NCBI GenBank assembly: GCA_023252395.1
Contig: JAJPDY010000091.1
Span: forward strand, 1 to 5,608
Source of the DNA: Nitrososphaera sp.
Lineage (GTDB): Archaea > Thermoproteota > Nitrososphaeria > Nitrososphaerales > Nitrososphaeraceae
DNA: 5,608 nt
Direction: 5' to 3'
The translations under genes were made by a program, and so were the position numbers. This document shows, one piece after another, positions 1 to 4,982 of the stretch (position 1 is the first letter of the stretch; every line of letters begins with the position of its first letter). The notes beneath the pieces were generated by a model. That model was not told the origin of the DNA. It did no database searches and was given only the letters and a program-made list of their open reading frames with translations.

Positions 1-23
1 ATGCAACTATTTTGACACCGTTA

Positions 24-31
24 TCATTATA
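24..31 (+). promoter_or_regulatory. Putative TATA box for cdvA
   Basis: The AT-rich stretch TCATTATA lies about 25 bases before the ATG at 53. That is the usual distance from an archaeal TATA box to the transcription start, so the cdvA message would be leaderless or nearly so. No Shine-Dalgarno-like sequence precedes the ATG, which agrees. The element is a weak match and is inferred from position. Confidence 0.5.
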
Positions 32-52
32 CCATCTTGCTCAACGATTCGC

Positions 53-850
53 ATGAGCGAAGAAAAGCTCGGATTTGTAGGCAAGCAGGTCAAGGACATC
101 TATGGTACTTACATAGGAAAAGTAGTAGGCATAATAACAGGGATCGAGGGCGAGATAGAGAGCGTTGGAGTCGATTGCGGCTCCGGAGGCTTGAGGCAAC
201 TGCCATACGAGCAGCTCGTGATACAGGGTGATTATGTCTTCTTTATTCCGAAATGGAGGCTTGATGCCCAAAAACTGCTGAGGCAGAAGTCACTGACGCT
301 AAAGAGGATAAAGGCATTGCAGGACATTGTCGCTGAAAACGACTCCATGAAAGAAGACGCAGAAATGGTGTACATAAAATACGAGAAAAAGCTCCACGAC
401 TTGGAAGGCGTGGAAAAGCAGGTCGGCGACGGCCTGAACGCCAGGCTGGCTGAACTTGACGCTGAAGCCAAGAACATCAAGACAGTCCTGTTTGACGCAA
501 AACTGCAGTTCAGGAGCAACGAGCTGAAGGAAGAGACATACCAGCAGATCAAGGTGCAGACCGACGAACTGATAGAGCACATCACAAACGAAAAGACCGA
601 GATCGGCAACGTAAGGGCAAAGCTGGCAGGACAAACGATTGAAAATGTCAGCACGGCTACCGCTATACCAACAGTCGTTCCAGCCAAGGACGCACCACAA
701 GAACAATCTGCTCCAGCTGCCGAGCCAGCCCGTGAAGTAGAGCCGGCACAAGCCAACACAACAGAAGAAAAACCAGTCATGGTATCTGCCGACGCAGGCG
801 AGCAGGCACCAGCAGAGACTAGCTGGCTGAATCAGGTAATCGCAAAATAA
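53..850 (+). CDS. cdvA: Cell division protein CdvA
   Basis: A 265-residue protein with the architecture of archaeal CdvA, the filament-forming protein that works with the ESCRT-III-like CdvB and the ATPase CdvC (Vps4-like) in cell division. Residues 1-70 form a PRC-barrel-like beta domain (for example GKQVKDIYGTYIGKVVGI near 10-27, then YVFFIPKW near 61-68). Residues about 72-195 are highly charged and helical with heptad-like spacing, the expected coiled coil. Residues about 198-255 are a low-complexity Ala/Pro/Glu-rich linker. The last ten residues (TSWLNQVIAK) form a short hydrophobic tail. In Sulfolobus CdvA a C-terminal segment binds the winged helix of CdvB; a similar role for this tail is inference. 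Length and domain order fit thaumarchaeal CdvA. No cdvB or cdvC is nearby, which is normal in Thaumarchaeota, where the cdv genes are scattered. The ATG at 53 is chosen because a TATA-like element lies at the leaderless distance. Confidence 0.88.
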   Translation: MSEEKLGFVGKQVKDIYGTYIGKVVGIITGIEGEIESVGVDCGSGGLRQLPYEQLVIQGDYVFFIPKWRLDAQKLLRQKSLTLKRIKALQDIVAENDSMKEDAEMVYIKYEKKLHDLEGVEKQVGDGLNARLAELDAEAKNIKTVLFDAKLQFRSNELKEETYQQIKVQTDELIEHITNEKTEIGNVRAKLAGQTIENVSTATAIPTVVPAKDAPQEQSAPAAEPAREVEPAQANTTEEKPVMVSADAGEQAPAETSWLNQVIAK

Positions 851-858
851 ATTTTCAC

Positions 859-892
859 TAGGCCGGATCCGGCCTATTCCTTTTTTAAAAAA
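859..892. terminator. Palindromic, possibly bidirectional terminator between cdvA and the winged-helix gene
   Basis: An 18-base perfect palindrome, TAGGCCGGATCCGGCCTA (859-876), can form a 7-bp GC-rich stem with a GATC loop. It starts 9 bases after the cdvA stop. It is followed by a T-rich run (877-886, ending in six T) on the + strand and six A (887-892), which read as six T on the - strand. Archaeal RNA polymerase stops mainly on U-runs, so this short gap between two convergent genes could end both transcripts. For the - strand the hairpin comes after the U-run, so the hairpin itself best serves cdvA. Confidence 0.7.
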
Positions 893-907
893 TTAGAAGG
901 GACAGCT

Positions 908-1168
908 TTAGCGTTCTTTTACAGTTGTTTGCAAGAGTTCTCCTATCTCGCTGTGCATCTTTAGGAAGTTCAGTCCCTTCGCTGTAGTCTTGTATGTTTG
1001 TGTTCCTTCCATGTATTCGAGCAGCCCGTTCTCGATCAGAACAGAAAGATATTCTCTCAGCTGCGCGTAGCTCAGGAATGCTTTGTACATGATTTTCGTC
1101 TTTGTGGCTCCGCCGTTCGCTGCCTCTAGGATCATTGCCACTATTTCTGTTCTACTTCTGTATTTCAA
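908..1168 (-). CDS. Small winged-helix DNA-binding protein (HTH_45-like)
   Basis: An 86-residue one-domain protein resembling the archaeal predicted transcriptional regulators of COG3432/PF14947. Residues 5-18 form a first helix (RTEIVAMILEAA), 21-33 a second (ATKTKIMYKAFLS), and 34-49 the likely recognition helix (YAQLREYLSVLIENGL). Residues 49-65 (LLEYMEGTQTYKTTAKG) form the beta wing, and the rest a final helix. There is no ligand, metal or transmembrane domain, so it probably acts as a simple dimeric DNA binder. The start is a TTG at 1166-1168: it is the first start codon after the promoter at 1197-1206 and would give a leader of only a few bases. The frame stays open further upstream but offers no ATG or GTG. 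It is divergent from acs, so control of acs, itself or both is a reasonable inference. Family call is firm; target is unknown. Confidence 0.78.
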   Translation of the reverse strand: MKYRSRTEIVAMILEAANGGATKTKIMYKAFLSYAQLREYLSVLIENGLLEYMEGTQTYKTTAKGLNFLKMHSEIGELLQTTVKER

Positions 1169-1196
1169 ACTATGATCAGCGTAATTTTTCTTGATT

Positions 1197-1206
1197 TTTA
1201 ATATAT
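1197..1206 (-). promoter_or_regulatory. TATA box of the winged-helix gene
   Basis: On the - strand this reads ATATATTAAA, a good archaeal TATA box. Its centre is about 33 bases before the TTG start at 1168, so transcription should begin near 1175 and leave a leader of only about seven bases. This placement supports the TTG start. Confidence 0.6.
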
Positions 1207-1231
1207 CGACAGACTCTTCAATAACAAAATT

Positions 1232-1247
1232 CTGAAAGCTGCTTCAG
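1232..1247. repeat. Imperfect inverted repeat midway between the divergent promoters
   Basis: The sequence CTGAAAGCTGCTTCAG has half-sites CTGAAAGC and GCTTCAG, which are reverse complements apart from one extra A. It lies about 40 bases upstream of the acs TATA box and about 25 bases beyond the TATA box of the winged-helix gene. That is a plausible place for a regulator site serving either promoter, but short dyads also occur by chance. Confidence 0.35.
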
Positions 1248-1260
1248 TTTTACTCGTGAA

Positions 1261-1289
1261 AAAGCATCGAACAATCAAGCAAATGCTTT
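1261..1289. promoter_or_regulatory. Candidate operator: 7-bp inverted repeat running into the acs TATA box
   Basis: AAAGCAT (1261-1267) and ATGCTTT (1283-1289) are exact reverse complements. Their centres are 22 bases apart, close to two helical turns, the geometry expected for a dimeric regulator on one DNA face. The right half covers the BRE region and first bases of the acs TATA box, so binding there would block TBP/TFB. The divergent winged-helix protein is the obvious candidate ligand. The repeat is seen directly; its function is inferred. Confidence 0.4.
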
Positions 1290-1293
1290 AAAG
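1286..1293 (+). promoter_or_regulatory. TATA box of acs
   Basis: CTTTAAAG matches the archaeal TATA consensus well, and an A-rich BRE-like stretch (GCAAAT) precedes it. Transcription would start near 1314-1316, only a few bases before the TTG at 1320. This agrees with TTG as the real start codon. Confidence 0.6.
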
Positions 1294-1319
1294 ATGAGTT
1301 TTCTTTTTCTCATAGTGCT

Positions 1320-3263
1320 TTGTCAAGCCCTTCAAAGCTGTACGAAGAAAGTGGCAAGCTAAAGCTGAGCGTCAGGCCCGGCAAGCAGCTTGAAAAGTTA
1401 TCAAAGGAGGCGCTGGAAGACCCTGACAAATTCTGGGCAGAGCAGGCTCGAAATCTGGTATGGTTCGAAGAATGGGACAAGGTCCTTGACTGGAACCCGC
1501 CTTTTGCCAAGTGGTTCGCCGGCGGTAAGCTAAATGCTTCAGTGAACTGCCTTGACAGGCACATCAATACCGACACAAAGAACAAGGCTGCAATAATCTG
1601 GGAAGCGGAAAATGGCGAAACAAGGACGCTTACCTACTTGCAACTATATTATCAGGTTAACAAGTTTGCCAACGTCCTCAAGGATCTCGGAGTCAAAAAG
1701 GGCGATCGCGTCACGATATACCTGCCGATGGTGCCAGAGTTGCCAATTGCAATGCTTGCCTGCGCAAGGATTGGCGCGATACATTCTGTAGTATTTTCAG
1801 GCTTTAGCGCGCAGGCGCTGACAGACAGGGCAAATGACGCGCAGTCAAAGGTCATAATAACGGCGGACGGCGGCATGAGGAAGGGCCGGCTGGTCGAGCT
1901 GAAAAAAGTAGTCGACGAATCAACAGGCTCGGTGCCATCAGTCGAGCATGTCATCGTGCTCAGGCGCGCGGGCAACAAAGTCGAGATGGGTCCAAAGGAC
2001 CTCTGGTGGCATGAGCTGATGGAAAATGCCAAGGCATACTGCCCGCCAGAGCCTGTCGAAAGCACCCATCCGCTTTACATACTCTATACTTCAGGCACCA
2101 CGGGCAAGCCAAAAGGCGTCATGCACGGCACAGGGGGCTATCTCACACATCTATATTCGACGGCAAAATGGGTCTTTGACTTTAGCAAGCAGGACGTGTT
2201 CTTTTGCACCGCAGACATTGGTTGGGTTACAGGCCACAGCTACATTGTCTACGCGCCGCTGATGCACGGCGTGACAGAAATAATGTACGAAGGCGCACCC
2301 GATTTTCCAAAGCCTGACAGGTACTGGGCAATAGTGGAAAAACACGGCGCCACCATTTTGTATACAACTCCCACTGCTTTGCGTATGTACATGAAGTACG
2401 GCGATTCTATCCCGAATTCATTTGACCTGTCATCGCTTCGCCTGCTTGGCACGGTGGGCGAGCCCATCAACCCCGAGGTCTGGATGTGGTATTTCAAGAC
2501 AATAGGCAAGGAGAACTGCCCGATAATTGACACGTGGTGGCAGACAGAGACAGGCGGGATAATGCTCAGCATGTGCACCTGCATCGAGACGATACCGATG
2601 AAGCCCGGCTCTGCCACATTCCCGGTGCCCGGCGTAGACGCAGCAGTAGTCGACGAAGAAGGCAAGCCGGTCGCGCCAGGCACAAAGGGCTACATCGTGG
2701 TGCGTAAGCCGTGGCCGGGGATGCTCTTGACCCTGTGGGGAGACGACGAAAAATACAAGCAGGTCTACTGGAGCAGGTTTGCAGGCACCTACTACCCCGG
2801 CGACTACGCGCTTGTCGACCATGACGGCTACCTCTGGCTGCTTGGCAGGGCAGACGATGTGCTAAAAGTCGCAGGCCACCGCCTAGGAACTATGGAGCTT
2901 GAAAGCGCCTTCGTGTCGCACAAGGCAATAGCCGAAGCGGCGGTGGCAAGCAAGCCTGACGCCACAAAGGGCGAGTCGATAATCGCGTTTTTGGTGCCAA
3001 AGGAAGGGTTTGAAAAGTCGGAGCAGTTGCGCAAGGAAGTCGTTGCGCACATCCGAAGCACCCTTGGCCCGATAGCGACTCCTGACGATGTGTATTTCGT
3101 GAGCAAGCTGCCAAAAACCAGAAGCGGCAAGATAATGCGCAGGCTGCTCAAATCGATAGCATCTGGTGGCCAGATAGGGGACATCACGACGCTCGAAGAC
3201 GGTGCTGCCATAGACGAGGTCAAGCAGGCGTACGAGGATCTGAAAAAGGCTGTCCGGCCCTAG
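1320..3263 (+). CDS. acs: Acetyl-CoA synthetase, AMP-forming
   Basis: A 647-residue member of the ANL adenylating family with the usual length of acetyl-CoA synthetase. It makes acetyl-CoA from acetate, ATP and CoA through acetyl-AMP. Visible motifs are the nucleotide-binding loop YTSGTTGKPKG (256-266), DTWWQTETGG (404-413), the hinge region GRADD (509-513) followed by VAGHR (517-521), and the catalytic lysine K604 in PKTRSGKIMRR. W407 matches the Trp that closes the acyl pocket in Salmonella Acs (W414), so acetate, perhaps propionate, is favoured over longer acids. K604 is the residue that lysine acetyltransferases modify in bacterial Acs. Ammonia-oxidising thaumarchaea fix carbon by the 3-hydroxypropionate/4-hydroxybutyrate cycle; 3-hydroxypropionate activation is a less likely alternative role here. 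The TTG start is set by the promoter at 1286-1293; nearby ATG and GTG codons are out of frame. The stop overlaps that of the convergent gene. Confidence 0.92.
   Translation: MSSPSKLYEESGKLKLSVRPGKQLEKLSKEALEDPDKFWAEQARNLVWFEEWDKVLDWNPPFAKWFAGGKLNASVNCLDRHINTDTKNKAAIIWEAENGETRTLTYLQLYYQVNKFANVLKDLGVKKGDRVTIYLPMVPELPIAMLACARIGAIHSVVFSGFSAQALTDRANDAQSKVIITADGGMRKGRLVELKKVVDESTGSVPSVEHVIVLRRAGNKVEMGPKDLWWHELMENAKAYCPPEPVESTHPLYILYTSGTTGKPKGVMHGTGGYLTHLYSTAKWVFDFSKQDVFFCTADIGWVTGHSYIVYAPLMHGVTEIMYEGAPDFPKPDRYWAIVEKHGATILYTTPTALRMYMKYGDSIPNSFDLSSLRLLGTVGEPINPEVWMWYFKTIGKENCPIIDTWWQTETGGIMLSMCTCIETIPMKPGSATFPVPGVDAAVVDEEGKPVAPGTKGYIVVRKPWPGMLLTLWGDDEKYKQVYWSRFAGTYYPGDYALVDHDGYLWLLGRADDVLKVAGHRLGTMELESAFVSHKAIAEAAVASKPDATKGESIIAFLVPKEGFEKSEQLRKEVVAHIRSTLGPIATPDDVYFVSKLPKTRSGKIMRRLLKSIASGGQIGDITTLEDGAAIDEVKQAYEDLKKAVRP
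3260..3263. other. CTAG shared by two convergent stop codons
   Basis: The self-complementary CTAG provides the TAG stop of acs (3261-3263, + strand) and the TAG stop of the split-barrel gene (3260-3262 read on the - strand). There is no spacer and no room for a terminator, so each message must run into the other gene before ending. Confidence 0.9.
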
Positions 3264-3736
3264 AACTTCCAAGTGGCCATGTACGAAGGCGTGATCTCGA
3301 TCACGCTGGAGCTCTTGCCCATCTCGATCAGCTTTTGCCCTACCGCGTCGTCAAGCGACCCAAGATAGCGCAGGATATTGTGCGACGTGACTTTTGTGGC
3401 ATACTCTGGGTCGTCAACTACACTTGCTGTGCCTTTGCCGCGCACCCCGCGGGGTGGGCCGTCGTCAGGGTTGATGTCTATTAGGAAATACACGTTTGGG
3501 TTCTTGCGTAGCGATTGCGCCTTGGTCCCGTCCCTGTCAACCGCGGCAAAAAACTTGCCATCCCTGTAGTAGTACCAGACTGGATGGACTAGCGGCGCGC
3601 CGTCGCGAAAATCAATCATTGCAATGCGAAGTATATTTGGCTGGTCAAGAAACTCTGCCAGCTCGTTTTCCTCAAGCGGCTTGGCGGTCCTGTCTGCTAG
3701 CGTGAACCTCAATGACGTAGCTTGAGCTGCAGTCAT
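3260..3736 (-). CDS. Split-barrel flavin/F420-binding protein (pyridoxamine 5'-phosphate oxidase-like)
   Basis: A 158-residue protein of the PPOX-like split beta-barrel superfamily, whose members bind FMN or F420 and act as small oxidoreductases. The core pattern is clear: NILRIAMIDFRDGAPLVHPVW (34-54), then YYRDGKFFAAVDRDGTKAQS (56-75), LRKNPNVYFLIDI (76-88), PRGVRGKGTASVV (95-107), and a C-terminal ending in an aromatic tail, SYMATWKF. The phosphate-binding positions would be around T71/K72 and R77 by family analogy. Cofactor and substrate cannot be read from the sequence; true pyridoxamine phosphate oxidase activity is not implied, as most archaeal members have other or unknown roles. The start ATG lies 8 bases after the stop of the DUF192 gene, without its own evident promoter, so the two are probably one transcript. 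The TAG stop shares the CTAG overlap with acs. Confidence 0.82.
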   Translation of the reverse strand: MTAAQATSLRFTLADRTAKPLEENELAEFLDQPNILRIAMIDFRDGAPLVHPVWYYYRDGKFFAAVDRDGTKAQSLRKNPNVYFLIDINPDDGPPRGVRGKGTASVVDDPEYATKVTSHNILRYLGSLDDAVGQKLIEMGKSSSVIEITPSYMATWKF

Positions 3737-3744
3737 TAAAAAAG

Positions 3745-4260
3745 TTAGACCGAAATTATGGTCATCTTGGAGCCGACAGTGATATTGTGCGCGTCTATAA
3801 AGCCCGGAGACGCTGCCACTACGTAAAGAGCCGGCGCTGTTGTCTTGTAGGTGCAGCTGACCGTTTCAACCAAGTTGCTGCACGGCGGCACATTCTTTTT
3901 CATGTACACTGCGTTGCCGTTTTCGTCAAACCATATCAGGTCAAGGTTGTACTCGATGTTGAGCGTCCATACCTGGTACAGGTCCTGTTTGTCGTACTTT
4001 ATCAGCATCGCCGTGTCAAGCGGCAGCATGTCCTGCCTGAACGTCAGCCACCTCTGCCGCTCAGCCGCAGTCTTTGCCACTTCTACCGTTATCACGTCGT
4101 CGTTTATCTTGACTGTCCCTTTTGAAAAAGCGGTATTTTTGTCCTTGATGTCTGACGGCGCAAACGCTATGCCAAGTGCCCCAATTGCAGCTGCCGCAAT
4201 TATAACCGGTATGAGCACCGCTGACTTGCGCGCCACATGAGAATTGGGTGCCGGAAACAA
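3745..4260 (-). CDS. Membrane-anchored DUF192 (COG1430) protein
   Basis: Up to 171 residues. A single hydrophobic segment (about 14-34, SAVLIPVIIAAAAIGALGIA) after a short basic stretch is an N-terminal anchor or uncleaved signal. The DUF192 domain follows outside the membrane: ITVEVAKTAAERQRWLTFR (57-75) carries the family's A-x-T-xx-ERQ signature, then LDTAMLIKYD (81-90), the Trp-containing strand QVWTLNIEYNLDLIWFDENG (96-115) and the closing PALYVVAASPGFIDAHNITVG (143-163). C127 and C136 flank a short insertion and could form a disulfide outside the cell. The function of the family is unknown. The start is uncertain: TTG at 4260 is the longest choice, but an in-frame GTG at 4234-4236 gives a neater signal segment (MARKSAVLIP). 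The gene lies just downstream of tRNA-Leu on the same strand and 8 bases before the split-barrel gene. Confidence 0.8.
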   Translation of the reverse strand: MFPAPNSHVARKSAVLIPVIIAAAAIGALGIAFAPSDIKDKNTAFSKGTVKINDDVITVEVAKTAAERQRWLTFRQDMLPLDTAMLIKYDKQDLYQVWTLNIEYNLDLIWFDENGNAVYMKKNVPPCSNLVETVSCTYKTTAPALYVVAASPGFIDAHNITVGSKMTIISV

Positions 4261-4285
4261 TTTGAACGTTACTAGGTTGAAAAGG

Positions 4286-4427
4286 TGGAGGGGGTGGGAT
4301 TCGAACCCACGAACCCCTAAGGGACGGGATCACTCATCTCGCAGTTTTGGATGTCGCGAGAGGAAATGATGTCGTGCGCATCTTGATCTTGAGTCCTGCG
4401 CGTTTGACCAGGCTTCGCTACCCCTCC
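4286..4427 (-). tRNA. tRNA-Leu (anticodon CAA) with intron
   Basis: Read on the - strand, GGAGGGG (4427-4421) pairs with CCCCTCC (4293-4287), followed by discriminator A at 4286. The T arm is GTGGG-TTCGAAT-CCCAC. The D arm, with AGCCTGGTCAAA in its loop, is typical of archaeal tRNA-Leu. The anticodon loop is CTCAAGA with CAA at 4391-4389. The long variable arm (TCCC-TTA-GGGG) is the class II form required for leucine. The anticodon stem closes only if an intron at the canonical 37/38 position is removed: exon 1 is 4427-4388 (40 bases), exon 2 is 4330-4286 (45 bases), giving an 85-base mature tRNA. The CCA end is not encoded (genomic CCT after A73). The anticodon stem CAGGA/TCCCG has one A-C mismatch (28-42). 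This tRNA reads UUG codons. Confidence 0.93.
4331..4387 (-). other. tRNA-Leu intron, about 57 bases, at position 37/38
   Basis: A bulge-helix-bulge fold, the target of the archaeal splicing endonuclease, can be drawn: exon CTCA (4393-4390) pairs with intron TGAG (4336-4333), flanked by the 3-base bulges AGA and TGA. Cutting after the second base of each bulge joins CAAG to ATCCCG and restores the seven-base loop. The inner helix is only 2 bp (TC/GA). Within the intron, TCTCGC and GCGAGA (4361-4356 and 4342-4337) form a 6-bp hairpin with a 13-base loop that competes with that inner helix, so the motif is relaxed rather than canonical. Confidence 0.75.
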
Positions 4428-4449
4428 GGCCATCCGTCCTGTCGGTAGA

Positions 4450-4460
4450 ACCTTATTTCA
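4450..4460 (-). promoter_or_regulatory. Putative TATA box of tRNA-Leu
   Basis: On the - strand this reads TGAAATAAGG, an AT-rich element centred about 28 bases before the tRNA 5' end. The position suits an archaeal tRNA promoter, but the match to consensus is weak. Confidence 0.35.
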
Positions 4461-4480
4461 TAGTTGCGGCATGCAAATCG

Positions 4481-4487
4481 TTTTAAA
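4481..4487 (+). promoter_or_regulatory. TATA box of the zinc-ribbon gene
   Basis: TTTTAAA lies 34 bases before the ATG at 4521, so transcription should start near 4508-4511 and leave a leader of roughly ten bases. It faces away from the tRNA-Leu promoter, so the 93-base gap at 4428-4520 is a divergent promoter region. Confidence 0.5.
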
Positions 4488-4520
4488 GGTTAAATTTTGC
4501 CTGGTGCAGTATATACAAGC

Positions 4521-4661
4521 ATGACCAAGCCGGAGACAGTTTCAAGGCTGTGCACAAAGTGCCATTCAAAGACAGTCCACGAAGTCCGTGAAAAGACCGT
4601 GGCCGGCATAAAGCTGGTCTGCACCGATTGCGGGCACTCGCTAGTCGTGCCTTCCATGTAA
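4521..4661 (+). CDS. 46-residue zinc-ribbon microprotein
   Basis: A small complete ORF (MTKPETVSRL at the start, LVVPSM at the end) with two CxxC knuckles: C11/C14 in LCTKCHSK and C34/C37 in VCTDCGHS. Nineteen residues separate the pairs, so the four cysteines form one treble-clef or rubredoxin-like zinc ribbon. The sequence between the knuckles is basic and beta-prone (VHEVREKTVAGIKLV), as in ribbons that bind nucleic acid or protein partners. No other domain is present. It starts with ATG downstream of a TATA box and ends 33 bases before the OB-fold gene on the same strand, so co-transcription is possible although the latter also seems to have its own promoter. Exact role unknown; the CxxC spacing, coding quality and promoter make a real gene likely. 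Confidence 0.8.
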   Translation: MTKPETVSRLCTKCHSKTVHEVREKTVAGIKLVCTDCGHSLVVPSM

Positions 4662-4663
4662 CA

Positions 4664-4670
4664 TTTATTA
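4664..4670 (+). promoter_or_regulatory. Putative TATA box of the OB-fold gene
   Basis: TTTATTA starts two bases after the stop of the zinc-ribbon gene and is centred 28 bases before the ATG at 4695. That is the spacing of a leaderless archaeal promoter, and no Shine-Dalgarno sequence is present. Confidence 0.5.
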
Positions 4671-4694
4671 TTAGATACATCTTTCCAAAATTAT

Positions 4695-4982
4695 ATGAAG
4701 ATAAGCGAGTTGAAGGCTGGAATGCGCAATGTAAGTGTCACAGGCAAAGTCGACAGCGTGGGCGAGCCCAGAACCGTCAACCTGAAGGCGGGCGGGACAA
4801 ACAATGTTGCAGATGCAGTCATTTCTGACGAGTCTGGAAGCATCAAGCTTTCGCTGTGGGGCGACGACATCAACAAGATAAGGCCTGGTGACAGAGTTTC
4901 AGTAGAAAACGGCTACATCAACACGTTCAAGGGCGAAAACAGCCTTGCCGTCGGCAAGTTCGGCAAGCTGAACAAGGCTTAG
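4695..4982 (+). CDS. One-domain OB-fold single-stranded-DNA-binding protein (SOSS-B/hSSB1-like)
   Basis: A 95-residue protein that is a single OB-fold of the RPA/SOSS-B type. It begins with the typical N-terminal lead-in (MKISELKAGMRNVSVTGKV), followed by VADAVISDESGSIKLSLWGDD (38-58), KIRPGDRVSVENGY (61-74), and INTFKGENSLAVGKFGKL (75-92). The aromatic residues W55, Y74 and F78 line up with W55, Y74 and F78 of human SSB1, which stack on ssDNA bases, so ssDNA binding is likely. Unlike human SSB1 or Sulfolobus SSB it has no long acidic or Gly-rich C-terminal tail for partner proteins; it ends almost at the domain border. It could bind RNA instead. The ATG start agrees with the TATA-like element at 4664-4670. 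The TAG stop overlaps the TAA stop of the convergent PAC2 gene. Confidence 0.85.
   Translation: MKISELKAGMRNVSVTGKVDSVGEPRTVNLKAGGTNNVADAVISDESGSIKLSLWGDDINKIRPGDRVSVENGYINTFKGENSLAVGKFGKLNKA
4979..4982. other. TTAG shared by two convergent stop codons
   Basis: TTAG holds the TAG stop of the OB-fold gene (4980-4982, + strand) and the TAA stop of the PAC2-family gene (4979-4981 read on the - strand). As at 3260-3263, no terminator fits between the two genes. Confidence 0.9.

Noticed and set aside
1..52. ATG at position 1 as the start of a gene
   Set aside because: The frame stops after four codons; the stretch is better explained as the cdvA promoter region.
232..780. 182-residue open frame on the - strand inside cdvA
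   Set aside because: It is antisense to a well-supported cdvA, rich in Ser, Cys and Phe as expected from the complement of charged coiled-coil codons, and has no recognisable domain or promoter.
2249..2822. Long - strand open frames within acs (130-144 residues)
   Set aside because: They lie opposite conserved acs motifs, and their translations show no domain; they are shadows of the GC-biased acs codons.
3443..3456. 14-base palindrome CACCCCGCGGGGTG
   Set aside because: It lies within the split-barrel gene and encodes part of the conserved PPRGVRG turn, so its symmetry is explained by Pro and Gly codons.
4061..4333. 90-residue - strand open frame spanning the DUF192 N-terminus and the tRNA 3' half
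   Set aside because: It runs through the T arm of tRNA-Leu and is in a different frame from the DUF192 protein; no domain is visible.
4331..4387. Possible box C/D guide RNA in the tRNA intron
   Set aside because: ATGATG-like and GATGAG stretches recall box C, but no matching box D (CTGA) or C'/D' pair is present on either strand of the intron.
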